Below are positions 34,047 to 43,900 of a stretch of 64,000 nt of DNA, piece after piece. The notes below the pieces were generated by a model, which was not told the origin of the DNA, did not search any database, and saw only the letters and a list, made by a program, of their open reading frames with translations. The DNA is from Lachnospiraceae bacterium (lineage in GTDB: Bacteria; Bacillota; Clostridia; Lachnospirales; Lachnospiraceae), in contig JALCKY010000004.1 in the NCBI GenBank assembly GCA_022647575.1, positions 1-64,000 of the forward strand, given 5' to 3'. Position 1 is the stretch's first letter. Every line of letters starts with the position of its first letter. The translations under genes were made by a program, and so were the position numbers.

Positions 34047-35822
34047 TCAGATCACATGATGCTCTTTCAGCAGCTTTCCGACCTCCGTGCCCTCGATTTT
34101 CTTAAGGGCTTCTTTCAGCGCAATCTTCTCTTTGAAGCCAAGCTCCATATCCGTGATCTTCTTTCCGTCACGGAGGGCAACCGTCGCATCAAGCAGATCC
34201 CGGACATCGTATACGCTTCCCCAGACTTCCGGAACGCCGCGGTCAACCTTCAGAAGCGTATAAACTGCTTCCATTGCCGTACGGATGGAATATTCCGTTG
34301 TAAAGACCGTGTCTCTCGGCGTCTCCGCAAAGTTGCCGATGAAAGCAAAATTCACAGAGCCTTCCGGCACGACATCCGGACGGTCTCCCGCTTCCCGCGG
34401 CTGGAAATAAGCGCTGGCAAACGGCATCATGACCGGTATCGTATTCGCGCTGTTTTCTGCCATCTCTTCAATCTGGTCTTTCGGAACTCCCAGATGATAA
34501 AGCCATTCTTCGCAGATTTCCTCACCGGTGCAGTCGCGCATCGCTTTCCGGATAAAATCTCCCGGGCGGTCCGAGAACATCCCGTAAAGCCAGACCAGCA
34601 CCTGACCCTTCGGCTGACTGCGGTACTGCGGCTGGCGGTTGATTGTCCAGCTCAGGAGCCAGCTTGAATCCTTGACCGTGACAATTCCGCCGGTTACAAC
34701 CTTTCCGGCCAGCGGATCCCGCCTGCAGATCTTCTGGATATAAGGCAGAATCTTCCCGTCAAGCGTGTTGACCGTCGCACTGACCCAGCAGCTGTCTTCC
34801 GGATTCATGCAGAATTTATCCGGATGTCCGAATGACGCATCCTGCTGCGCAATTTTTCTCCAGAGCCCGAAGGTTCCGCCTTCATGGATCTCACCGTCCA
34901 TGCCTGCAGCTTTTGTCTGGCTGCCGTAAGTCGAATTCTCGACATTGCTTCCGTTCGTATAGAAAACCAGATCATCTTCCGTCAGATCGATCCGGTCATT
35001 TCTGCCTCCGCATTCCAGTTCAATGGTTTTAGCCGTCTTTTTTCCATCCCGGTTATCAAAAAGCACATTCATGACTTTGGTGTCATAGTGGAAAATGACG
35101 CCGTGGTCCTTCAGGTATTTCACCATCGGAAGCACCATGGATTCATACTGGTTATACTTCGTGAATCTCAGAGCCGTAAAATCAGGCAGGCCGCCGATAT
35201 GATGGATGTATCTCTGCATATACCGTTTCATTTCCAGCGCGCTCTGGTCATCCTTGAAGGCAAACATCGTGCGCCAGTACAGCCAGAAATCGCTGCAGAA
35301 AACTTCCTCGTCGAACAGCTCCGTCATTTTGACATTGGCCAGCTTCTCATCCGGCGTCATAAAGAGCTTCATGATTTCCATGCAGCCTTTGTCCGAGAGG
35401 CTGAACTTCTTATCCGTGTGTGCATCCTCTCCGCAGTTCTGCGTCGCGCGGCACAGGGAATAATTCGGGTCTTTCTTGTTCAGCCAGTAATATTCATCAA
35501 GGATGCTGATTCCGTCAGTCTCAATGGACGGAATGGAACGGAAAAGATCCCACATGCATTCGAAATGATTGTCCATTTCACGTCCGCCGCGCATGACATA
35601 GCCGACGTCCGCGAAATGATCGCCGTCGAGCGCTCCCCCGGGAATGGAATTCTTTTCCAGGATGTGAATATGAGATCCCGGCATCTGTGCATCCCTCACC
35701 AGGAAACAAGCCGCCGAAAGGGAGGCCAGTCCGCTTCCGATCAGATACGCTGATTTGTGTTCGACGCCTTCCGGTTTTTCCGGTCTGGCAAATGCTTCAT
35801 AATTTCCGCTTGAATAGTACAT
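34047..35822 (-). CDS. ohyA: Oleate hydratase (FAD-dependent)
   Basis: A 591-residue oleate hydratase (myosin-cross-reactive antigen family), which adds water to the cis-9 double bond of oleic acid to give 10-hydroxystearate. The FAD site is YLIGSGLASLSAACFLVRD, with ILEKNSIPGGALDG and YVMRGGREMDNHFECMWDLF carrying the catalytic-loop residues; DDLVFYTNGS and FIGNFAETPRDTVFTTEYSI close the flavin fold. ATG 35822 follows AAAAGGAGGAATTGAA. It is immediately downstream of a TetR regulator, an arrangement that would induce it with fatty acid stress. In gut bacteria it detoxifies unsaturated fatty acids. Confidence 0.95.
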   Translation of the reverse strand: MYYSSGNYEAFARPEKPEGVEHKSAYLIGSGLASLSAACFLVRDAQMPGSHIHILEKNSIPGGALDGDHFADVGYVMRGGREMDNHFECMWDLFRSIPSIETDGISILDEYYWLNKKDPNYSLCRATQNCGEDAHTDKKFSLSDKGCMEIMKLFMTPDEKLANVKMTELFDEEVFCSDFWLYWRTMFAFKDDQSALEMKRYMQRYIHHIGGLPDFTALRFTKYNQYESMVLPMVKYLKDHGVIFHYDTKVMNVLFDNRDGKKTAKTIELECGGRNDRIDLTEDDLVFYTNGSNVENSTYGSQTKAAGMDGEIHEGGTFGLWRKIAQQDASFGHPDKFCMNPEDSCWVSATVNTLDGKILPYIQKICRRDPLAGKVVTGGIVTVKDSSWLLSWTINRQPQYRSQPKGQVLVWLYGMFSDRPGDFIRKAMRDCTGEEICEEWLYHLGVPKDQIEEMAENSANTIPVMMPFASAYFQPREAGDRPDVVPEGSVNFAFIGNFAETPRDTVFTTEYSIRTAMEAVYTLLKVDRGVPEVWGSVYDVRDLLDATVALRDGKKITDMELGFKEKIALKEALKKIEGTEVGKLLKEHHVI

Positions 35823-35916
35823 TTCAATTCCTCCTTTTCGGCAACAGCCGGATGGATCAGGGAAATGATTCATCCTATGGCCGCATTGTATTTCTTCCGC
35901 AGGAGAAATAAAATAA

Positions 35917-35963
35917 ACAGTTCCGCCGTTTTGATAAAAAATCGATCAAACCGGCGGAACTGT
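35917..35963 (-). terminator. Terminator overlapping the tetR stop
   Basis: Stem ACAGTTCCGCC...GTTTTGAT / ATCAAACC...GGCGGAACTGT with an AAAAATCG-type loop. It includes the last codons of the TetR gene and is followed by TTTATTTTATTTC on the minus strand. It should limit read-through into the oleate hydratase gene. Confidence 0.75.
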
Positions 35964-36524
35964 CGTATGTTCGGTGCGATAGGCATCCAGCGCATGGGCA
36001 AAGCTTCCGTGCATCAGCAGGGACAGGCGCCCGATGATTTTTTCCGGGTCTTCCTTCATGTCTCCCCGGATCCAGTCCAGCATCAGCCCGACAAACGCAT
36101 ATTTATAAAAATTCGCAATGAAGGCCTTGTCTTCTTCACTGGCCTTTCTGCCTTCCGCTTCTTCGTCAATAACGCTGATCAGCAGGCTGTAGGTGACTTT
36201 ATAGAGATACCGTTCCACCTGCTCCCGGCTGACCGAACGGTAGACGTTCATGACGAAGACTTTATTTTCCCGGACTGCCTCAAAGATCTGCAAAAAACCC
36301 TGCTGCCAGGTACTGTAGGTCTTTTTGCCTTCCAGGGCCTTTGCGGCATCCTCTTCGCAGGACCATTCAACCAGATCATAGATGTCCCTGAAATGATAAT
36401 AAAAGGTCATGCGGCTGATTCCGCAGTCTTCGGTTATGTCATTGATGGTGATCTTGTCGAGGGGTTTCTGAAGCAGCTGTCTTTTCAGCGATGCCTCCAG
36501 CGCCCTCTTGGTTGTCTGCGACAA
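35946..36524 (-). CDS. TetR-family regulator (DhaS-like)
   Basis: A 192-residue regulator whose N-terminal HTH (ITINDITEDCGISRMTFYYH, then FRDIYDLVEW) matches the DhaS-type TetR subgroup with a TetR_C_8-like ligand domain. The start is TTG 36524 behind GGGAGGACGAT. It lies just upstream of oleate hydratase in the same orientation, separated by a terminator hairpin. It may control that gene or an unlinked one. The effector is unknown; a fatty acid is a reasonable guess from context. Confidence 0.85.
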   Translation of the reverse strand: MSQTTKRALEASLKRQLLQKPLDKITINDITEDCGISRMTFYYHFRDIYDLVEWSCEEDAAKALEGKKTYSTWQQGFLQIFEAVRENKVFVMNVYRSVSREQVERYLYKVTYSLLISVIDEEAEGRKASEEDKAFIANFYKYAFVGLMLDWIRGDMKEDPEKIIGRLSLLMHGSFAHALDAYRTEHTTVPPV

Positions 36525-36600
36525 ATCGTCCTCCCTGCATCCGGTTTTCCCTCATGCCTGATATTATATACCGGTTTCCGGGAGAAATGAAATCTCTGAT

Positions 36601-39006
36601 TTATGTATGGTCCGGTGCATGGTCCGTCGTATGGTCCGTCGTATGGTCCGTCGCACGGTCCGCTGCATTTTCAGCCCCGCCGTCTGTTTTCTTCTTGAAA
36701 ATGTCCGTCAGGATCTGCCGTACATTTTCCATTTCAATCGGCTTGTTGATATATCCGTTCATCCCTGCTTTCAGCGATTTTTCAATATCCTCACTGAAAG
36801 CATTTGCCGTCATGGCGACAATCGGAATCTCAGAGGCATCGCTGCGTTCCGCCTGACGGATGAGGGCCGTTGCTTCGTAGCCGCCCATCCCCGGCATCAT
36901 GATATCCATCATGATGGCATCGTAATACCCTTTTTCGGATGCCAGGAATTTGTCCACTGCCTCCCTGCCGCTTTCAGCCTGCTCGACCGCTGCACCGGCA
37001 TGCTCGAACATCAGCTTGGCCACCATGCGGTTGATTGCCACGTCATCCGTAATCAGAATGCGTTTTCCCGTCAGGAATTCTTCCGAACCGGCTCCGGTAT
37101 TTTCTCCCCGGATGTTCTCCAGGATCTTGCTGTAGAGCACGCTCCGGAAAACCGGTTTCTCCAGAACGGCATCCGCGCCGGCCGCCAGGATGGCTTCTTC
37201 CAATTCCCTCATTTTTCCTTCACAGGCCAGGAACAGGATGGACTGTTTCGGAGCCGCATTCCGGACTGCCTGGATGACTTTGAACGGATCCTTCTCCCGG
37301 TCGATCAGGACGAGAAGATACAGGTTTTTGTTCAGGGAAACCATCTTCAGCGCATATTCCAGATTATCCGTACATTCGACGGATACGTCTGCCTCTTTCA
37401 GCATTCTGTACACGTCCTCGGAAGCTCCCTTTTCCTCTTCCATGACAAGGATCTGCTTTCCGCGCAGATCTGCGTACCGGGCAAGCGCCTGACGGCTGTC
37501 CTGGATTTTCAGCGCGACCGTCACGATAAACTGAGAGCCTTTTCCTTTTTCGCTCTCTACCCTTACGGTTCCGCCTCTGGCATCCAAAACGCTTCTGACA
37601 ATGGCAAGCCCCAGTCCGGTTCCCTCAACCTGGTTGACCGTCGTATTGACCTCTCTGGTAAATGGTTCAAAAACATTTTCCAGTTTATCTTTGGCGATGC
37701 CGATGCCGTTGTCCCTGACACGGAATTCATAAAGGCCGGTTCCTTCCGTCTCGCTCGGCCTCTCTTCGATATAGAAATCGATTCTGCCGCCGTTCGGGGT
37801 ATATTTGCTGGCATTGTTCAGCAGGTTCATCATGACCTGCCTCAGACGGACTTCATCGCCGATCACGAATTCATGTTCCAGATGCACATAATGGATCCGG
37901 TAATCCTGGCTCTTGGCAATGCAAAGCGGAAGGATCATCGAGTTCAGGCTGTTCATTGCGAGCGGAATGGCATACGGTTCATTTGCCAGCATCATCTTGC
38001 CGCTCTCGATCTTGGAAAGATCCAGGACATCGTTAATCAGGCTGAGCAGCTGCCTGGAGGAGGACTGGACGATCTTCAGGTCGCCGCTGACTTTTCCGTA
38101 GTCCTTTTCCTGCATGCTCTGCATCGCCATGTTCGTCATTCCGACGATGGCGTTCATCGGCGTACGGATGTCGTGACTCATGTTGGAAAGGAAATCGCTC
38201 TTTGCGCGGCTCGCCGACCTGGCTTTCTCCATGGCATCGGACAGTTCAGCCGCATTCTCTTTCTGGAAGCGGCTGTAGGCTGCGGAAGTCAGAACCGTCA
38301 GGCTGACGAGGATCAGAATGACGGTGAAGGAAACCAGTGCCGAAGACGTCCCGAGATTGGTCATCTCGACTGCTGATTTTCCGTACCGCTGCATCAGGTC
38401 CGTGCTGAATTCCCTCACGCTGCTGTCGATGCTGTAGCGGGACGTAAAATAAGATGCGCCCATGATATACTGGTATCCGCGGCTGTACTGTTCTTCCGGC
38501 GTCAGATTCTTTTCTTCCTCCGTCAGGACGTCGCTCCGCAGGCCTTCCGGCAGCTCCGATTCCGTCACCCCGCTGCTCAGGGCTACCAGCTCCATTGCCC
38601 AGACCTCCCTGTTCGAGAGATCATCCGAGGCGATTTTCGCATCCTGTATGCGGCTGAGTTCACGGGTGGAAAGTCCCATCCGGAAAAGGGCCTGAACCGC
38701 TGCGTCCCGATTTCTGTCCTCCGTCAGTTCTTTCACATAAGCTTTGAAATGAGACATGTCTTCTGTCTCACAGTACAGTTTGGACTCATAGGTCAGGGTC
38801 GCCGATCCGTTCTCAAACTGCTCCGCCGCACTGCTGGCTTTTTCTCTCTGTGTCTCAAAAGCTTTGATTTCCTGTGCCTGTCTCTGCATGCTGTAAAACA
38901 TCAGACCTGCCGTGACGACTCCGATGGTCGAGAAAATGACGATAAAGACCGGCAGCATGCTGATGAACTTCTTCATCGGTACGGAAAGAGGCTTTTTTCT
39001 GCTCAT
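36601..39006 (-). CDS. Membrane hybrid histidine kinase with pseudo-receiver and receiver
   Basis: An 801-residue kinase. Helices at about 16-38 and 227-249 bracket a helical extracellular sensor of about 190 residues. HisKA has [17 protein letters not shown]; the HATPase has MNLLNNASKYTPNGG, RDNGIGIAKD and [13 protein letters not shown] degenerate receiver (about 510-625, with LLVLIDREKDPF in place of a normal D-box) is followed by a true receiver (ILITDDVAINRMVAKLM, IMMDIMMPGMGG, INKPIE). The last 20 residues are a DHTT/DHAP repeat coded by five 12-bp units. Its start overlaps the stop of the binding-protein gene by ATGA, so the two are coupled and the lipoprotein probably feeds its sensor. 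Confidence 0.9.
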   Translation of the reverse strand: MSRKKPLSVPMKKFISMLPVFIVIFSTIGVVTAGLMFYSMQRQAQEIKAFETQREKASSAAEQFENGSATLTYESKLYCETEDMSHFKAYVKELTEDRNRDAAVQALFRMGLSTRELSRIQDAKIASDDLSNREVWAMELVALSSGVTESELPEGLRSDVLTEEEKNLTPEEQYSRGYQYIMGASYFTSRYSIDSSVREFSTDLMQRYGKSAVEMTNLGTSSALVSFTVILILVSLTVLTSAAYSRFQKENAAELSDAMEKARSASRAKSDFLSNMSHDIRTPMNAIVGMTNMAMQSMQEKDYGKVSGDLKIVQSSSRQLLSLINDVLDLSKIESGKMMLANEPYAIPLAMNSLNSMILPLCIAKSQDYRIHYVHLEHEFVIGDEVRLRQVMMNLLNNASKYTPNGGRIDFYIEERPSETEGTGLYEFRVRDNGIGIAKDKLENVFEPFTREVNTTVNQVEGTGLGLAIVRSVLDARGGTVRVESEKGKGSQFIVTVALKIQDSRQALARYADLRGKQILVMEEEKGASEDVYRMLKEADVSVECTDNLEYALKMVSLNKNLYLLVLIDREKDPFKVIQAVRNAAPKQSILFLACEGKMRELEEAILAAGADAVLEKPVFRSVLYSKILENIRGENTGAGSEEFLTGKRILITDDVAINRMVAKLMFEHAGAAVEQAESGREAVDKFLASEKGYYDAIMMDIMMPGMGGYEATALIRQAERSDASEIPIVAMTANAFSEDIEKSLKAGMNGYINKPIEMENVRQILTDIFKKKTDGGAENAADRATDHTTDHTTDHAPDHT
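36607..36666. repeat. Five 12-bp tandem repeats at the kinase C-terminus
   Basis: Units of the form ATGGTCCGTCGT repeated five times with small changes, in frame with the kinase gene on the minus strand and encoding four-residue (T/A)-x-D-H units just before the stop. Confidence 0.85.
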
Positions 39007-40904
39007 TCTGCCGCCTCCATCTCAAAATACTTCTCGGGCTTCGGAAGATTTCCCGCCGCCAGACCGCTGCTGACGCATTTCTGCAGGGTCAGATCTATTT
39101 CCCCGAAAGACTGTATGTTTTTATTTCCCAGGTACTGCAGGGCATCGTAGATGGTCTGCGAAAGAACCGTATCATAAACGGCTGCCGGATCCAGAGCTGT
39201 TCCGTCCTGCTTCTGAAGGACATTGTCGGTTCCGTTTGCATACAGGACCGCCTTTACCCCTGCCAGCGCCGGATAGTCCACCAGCGGTTCAAGCGCCTTG
39301 TAGCGGTATGTCGTTGTCGCAAGGATCGACCCGTCAAAGACGCTGGCCAGCTGTGCCCCGGTCAGGCTTCCTTCCCAGAGCTTCTCATCTGCCACGGCCG
39401 CATTCAGGTCGTCTTCCGTATAGTTGCCCGTATAAATCGGTCCGGCCGCACTTTTCCCTTCGATCAGGACGGCATCCGCCCCTGTCGATTTCTGCACTGA
39501 CTGGGCGATGACGGAAGCAGCCTCCCTCTCCAGGGGATAGACCTCCCCCAGCTGACAGCCTGCCTGTACATTGCTCTTCCCGATCACGGTCGTGTCTGCC
39601 GGCTGGTTCAGCACGGAATTAAAGTCTTCTCCGACCTTCCCGTCCGAGGCTCCGTCCTGTACAATATCGCTGATTGCCTGGCTGGATGCGGAGAACATAT
39701 TGCGGTTCAGAAAACGGATAAAAGTCTTTTTTTCCTGAATCAGGTCTTTCAGATTCTGGTAAAGGCTTCCGATCGGAAGTTCAATCCCCGTATTGTAGGA
39801 AATCAGCGTATCCGCTCCGGAAGCAAGAACCTGCTGGGCTTCCGGGCTGTACATGACCTTCAGGATCTTTTCCACTTCCGCTTTTCTTTCCGGGTTCTTT
39901 TCATCCTCTCCGGAAACGGCAGTGCTGAACACCGGGTAGGTAAAGAGGACACGGTCATCTTTGGTCCTGCCGAGGCAGGGGATTACCTGATAATCCGTGC
40001 CGGTCTTCCCTGTAAAGACATTATCGGATCCGCTGATGATCATGGCGCATTTCTCGGCATCGAAGCTGCTCAGGGCATCGGCCGTCTGCAGTTCCAGATC
40101 CGACTTCTCCAGCACGCAGTGATCGGAAAGCTCCCTGAGAACGGAAGACATCTGACTGCAGACATCCTCCGGCAGTTTGGTATTCCTGCCCGAAAGGAAT
40201 TCCTTCAGCCAGGCCTTTCCTTCCTCCGTCGAGAAGCATCCGCCGTAATTGAAACCTTCCAGCATCAGGGCGCTCCGGTAGCCGAGAGAGGCTTCAATAC
40301 TCAGACCGTCAATGCCGAGTTCACGGAACCGGGTACATGCCGTCTCCAGCTCTGAAACGGTTTCCGGGATTTTGATCCCGCTGCGTTCGAAAAGAGAAGC
40401 ATTGGCATAAATGCTTTCGACCATTCCGGGTGCCGGATACCAGCACACTTTTCCGTCGAAGGTAAACGGATCCAGCATCCCTTCGGAGAAAGAGGAAGTC
40501 TGTTCATTTTTATTGAGGCTCATGAGATACGGAGCCAGTTCCGCAGCGCTGTCGCTTTCATAACGCCGGATCATGACAATGTCCGCCATGTCTCCGTGCT
40601 TTGCCTGATAGAGCAGATTCTGGGTGCTGTTCCGGTTGTTCTCCCAGATAAATGCCACATCGGGGAACTGCTTTTCGACATAGGTCCTCCATTCGGAGTA
40701 CGCAATATCGTTGTACATGGAAATCCGGATGGTCATTTCCTTTCCTGAAGACGAAGCTGCCCCCGTACCGCAGCCTGCGCACAGCAGGCTGAACAGCACA
40801 GCCAGAGCTGCTGCTATCCGGATTCTCCTGTGAAATGACCCGTTCATCTTCTGCTTTTCCATTCCGCTTCCCTGCCGGGGTGCCTGTTCCCCGTCTGTTT
40901 TCAT
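39003..40904 (-). CDS. Solute-binding lipoprotein fused to a 5'-nucleotidase C-terminal-like domain
   Basis: A 633-residue lipoprotein with a basic N-terminus, a hydrophobic segment and the lipobox LLCAGC. Residues about 50-385 form a family 1 (sugar-type) binding protein: IRISMYNDIAYSEWRTYVEK, VCWYPAPGMVESIYANASLF, LISYNTGIELPIG. Residues about 440-630 differ: IAQSVQKSTGADAVLIEG, YTGNYTEDDLNAAV and LTGAQLASVF resemble the C-terminal substrate-specificity domain of UshA-type 5'-nucleotidases, without the metallophosphoesterase domain. ATG 40904 sits seven bases after AAGGA. It is coupled on both sides to kinases, so it probably works as a ligand sensor rather than as an ABC transport component. 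Confidence 0.75.
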   Translation of the reverse strand: MKTDGEQAPRQGSGMEKQKMNGSFHRRIRIAAALAVLFSLLCAGCGTGAASSSGKEMTIRISMYNDIAYSEWRTYVEKQFPDVAFIWENNRNSTQNLLYQAKHGDMADIVMIRRYESDSAAELAPYLMSLNKNEQTSSFSEGMLDPFTFDGKVCWYPAPGMVESIYANASLFERSGIKIPETVSELETACTRFRELGIDGLSIEASLGYRSALMLEGFNYGGCFSTEEGKAWLKEFLSGRNTKLPEDVCSQMSSVLRELSDHCVLEKSDLELQTADALSSFDAEKCAMIISGSDNVFTGKTGTDYQVIPCLGRTKDDRVLFTYPVFSTAVSGEDEKNPERKAEVEKILKVMYSPEAQQVLASGADTLISYNTGIELPIGSLYQNLKDLIQEKKTFIRFLNRNMFSASSQAISDIVQDGASDGKVGEDFNSVLNQPADTTVIGKSNVQAGCQLGEVYPLEREAASVIAQSVQKSTGADAVLIEGKSAAGPIYTGNYTEDDLNAAVADEKLWEGSLTGAQLASVFDGSILATTTYRYKALEPLVDYPALAGVKAVLYANGTDNVLQKQDGTALDPAAVYDTVLSQTIYDALQYLGNKNIQSFGEIDLTLQKCVSSGLAAGNLPKPEKYFEMEAAE

Positions 40905-40914
40905 CATCAAATCC

Positions 40915-43900
40915 TTATTTCAGGATATACCTGCAGAGCATCGTAAAAAGCTGTTCCATGTCCACCGGTTTATAAATCGCATCGTCCGCGCCTGCCGTCA
41001 TGACTTCCTCACGGTCTTCGGAAAAGACATCTGCCGTCATGGCAAGAATCGGAACCGCCTGCGCGTCCGGCCGCTTCAGGGCCCGGATCGCCACGATTGC
41101 TTCCCGGCCGTCCATGACCGGCATCCGGAGATCCATCAGGACGGCATCGTACTCGCCCTGGGCGGATCTGCTGAACATCTCCACTCCTTCGCGGCCGTCC
41201 CTTGCACAGTCTGCCGCGACTCCCATATTCTTCAGCATGTTCCTGACGATTTCCATATTGATCTCCTGATCCTCGCAGATCAGGACATGGCGGCCTGCCA
41301 GGGAATCCCTGGAAGGCTTTTTTGCCTCCGCCTTCATGTCGCTGCAGACATCGTAGGTCAGAATGACGCTGAATGCCGTTCCCTGATTCCGGATGCTGCT
41401 GCAGGTTATGGTTCCCTTCATGGCATCGACAAGTTTTTTCACGATGAACAGCCCAAGACCCTGTCCGGCAATGTGGTCGCGCTTAAAGGCAGATTCCTGT
41501 TCAAAGGGATCATACATTTTTTTCTGGAATTCTTCACTCATCCCGATGCCGTTGTCCGTCACGGTATAGAGATGCTGAACCTGTCCGTTCCGGAGTTTTT
41601 TGGCCGTGACTTTGAATTCGACTTTTCCGCCCTCCGGCGTATATTTGATGGCATTGCCGATGATGTTCACAAGGATCCGGGAAACATGGTCCGCATCCAT
41701 CATCAGGACACGGCTGCTCTTTCTTCCCAGTGAAACCGTCAGGGTAATCCCTTTCTTTTCAGCCGCGCCCATCACGACCGGCAGGATGCTTTCCAGGAAA
41801 GCCTGCTCATTCGTCGGTGACTGACGGATCGCCATCCTGCCGGCACTGATGCGGCTGGTATCCAGGATGTCGTTGAAAATTCCAAGCAGATAGCCGACAT
41901 TCGTCTCAATGGTATGAAGTCTTTCCCTGTCTTCCGGCGAACGCTTCTTCTCATCATTCATCAGCTGGGCCGTGCCGAGAATCGCATTGAGCGGCGTGCG
42001 GACGTCATGGCTCATCCGGGAAAGGAAACTGTCCTTTTCACGGTTCTGGCGCTGCATTTCCAGCAGCTCCAGCTTGACTCCTTTTTCCGAATGTTCGATT
42101 ACCAGCTGCTCGCTGGTATCTACGAACGTCAGGACCAGACCGATGATTTTTTTCTGGCTGGTGCGGTAAGGCGCAATCCTCATGAAATACTTTTTGCCGG
42201 AAGCGGAGATGACCTGCGTTTCCACCGGCAGCAGCTGGGACGCCACCTGACGGCACAGCCCGACCAGATCGATGTTGACAAAATTGTAGTCCATGAAACG
42301 GATCGGACGTCCGATGTCCTGTTCCATGACCGAGAATTCCTTCGCCACGTATTCCGTGAATCGCCGGATCTGCAGCTTGTCGTCCAGGAAAATAATGCCG
42401 ACCATCGTGGATGACAGGAAGTTTGAAATATCGTTGTTCAGGCTGGTCACTTCGCCCAGTTTCTCCTGATACTCCGCGTTGACCGTATAGAGTTCCTCAT
42501 TGACGGACTGCAGTTCCTCATTGGAACTCTGAAGCTCTTCGTTGGAAGTCAGGAGTTCCTCGTTGGTCGCCTGCAGTTCCTCGTTCACGGTTTCCAGCTC
42601 GCTGACGGTTTTCTTCAGATCCGTCTGCGACTTTGCCAGATCCGTTTCCAGATTGCTGATCCGCCTTGCAGCCGCCTCATCGATATGATAGGTTTCTGCT
42701 TTCTCATCCTGCGGCGCTTTGCCGTTTTCCATAAAAACGATGGCGTAATAATCCGCATATTCCTCTGACCCGCTGACCGGAGCAACCGTCAGCATGACCG
42801 AAACCTGTTTCTCTTTCCCTCTCCGCACCGGAACGCCTTCATAGACGACACGGCGCTTTTCATCCCTGGAAGTCTTCAGGGCGGTCGACACCGCAATCTT
42901 CAGTTCATCCTGCAGCATGGAGAACAGGTTCATTTCACCCTTTCCTGCCTGGAAATGAAGATAGCTGTTGCAGTCTCCGAAAATATGGCAGATGGCATTC
43001 TGTTCATTGACCAGCAGGCACGGCGGCAGGAATTTTTCCAGCACGTCCAGACGCAGGTCATTCGTCTCATCATTTTTCTCACGCGCCACGTCCGGCATCG
43101 CCGATGAAGGAGCCAGATCCCCGTCGATCGGAGGCACGCGGAAGCGGACCGTCAGATCCTTGGGGGCATGTCCGCCGGCGTTGTGCGTGAAGATTCTTTC
43201 ATTCGGGCAGAGCGGTTCATAGATATCGCCGCACCCGCTGACTGATTCGCTCCGGCCGAGGAACAGGACCCCTCCGTCGTTCAGGGCCGAATGGAAAATG
43301 GCAAACAGGTCCTTCTGCAGGCTGTTCTGGAAATAAATCATCATGTTCCGGCACGAGATCAGGTCGAGCTTTCCGAAAGGCGGATCCTGGAAGACATTCT
43401 GCGGGGCAAAGATCACCATTTTGCGGAGTTCATGCGAAACGATGTAGCTGCTGTTCTTTTTCGTGAAGAAACGGCTCAGGCGGACGGCACTGACATCCTC
43501 AATGATATTCTCGCCGTACTGCCCCTTGCCGGCTGCGATAACCGAATCCCTGTCGAGGTCGCTTGCAAAGATCTTGATGACCGGATGGACATTCAGTTCT
43601 TCCATTGCTTCCATGAAAAGAATGGCAATGGAGTAAGCTTCTTCGCCCGTGGAACAGCCGGCAATCCAGACTCGGACAGCCGGACCGTTCGCATGGCTCT
43701 CCACCAGCGGCCGGATGACGCGCTCCTTCAGCGCATCGAAGCATTCCGGATCGCGGAAGAAACTGGTCACGCCGATCAGCACGTCCTTCGCCAGGGCTGC
43801 GGCTTCTTCATTGTTGGAATTCAGGAAAGTGACATAGTCGTAGAGATTTTCGATATGATTGACCATCATGCGGCGCTCAATACGGCGCGTGACGGTTGTC

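Noticed and set aside
36607..38376. 589-codon open frame opposite the hybrid kinase
   Set aside because: Antisense shadow; it starts in the repeat tract and has no signal, domain or RBS.
39003..40904. Component of an ABC importer
   Set aside because: No permease or ATPase is nearby; both neighbours are kinases, one coupled by ATGA overlap, so a sensory role fits better.
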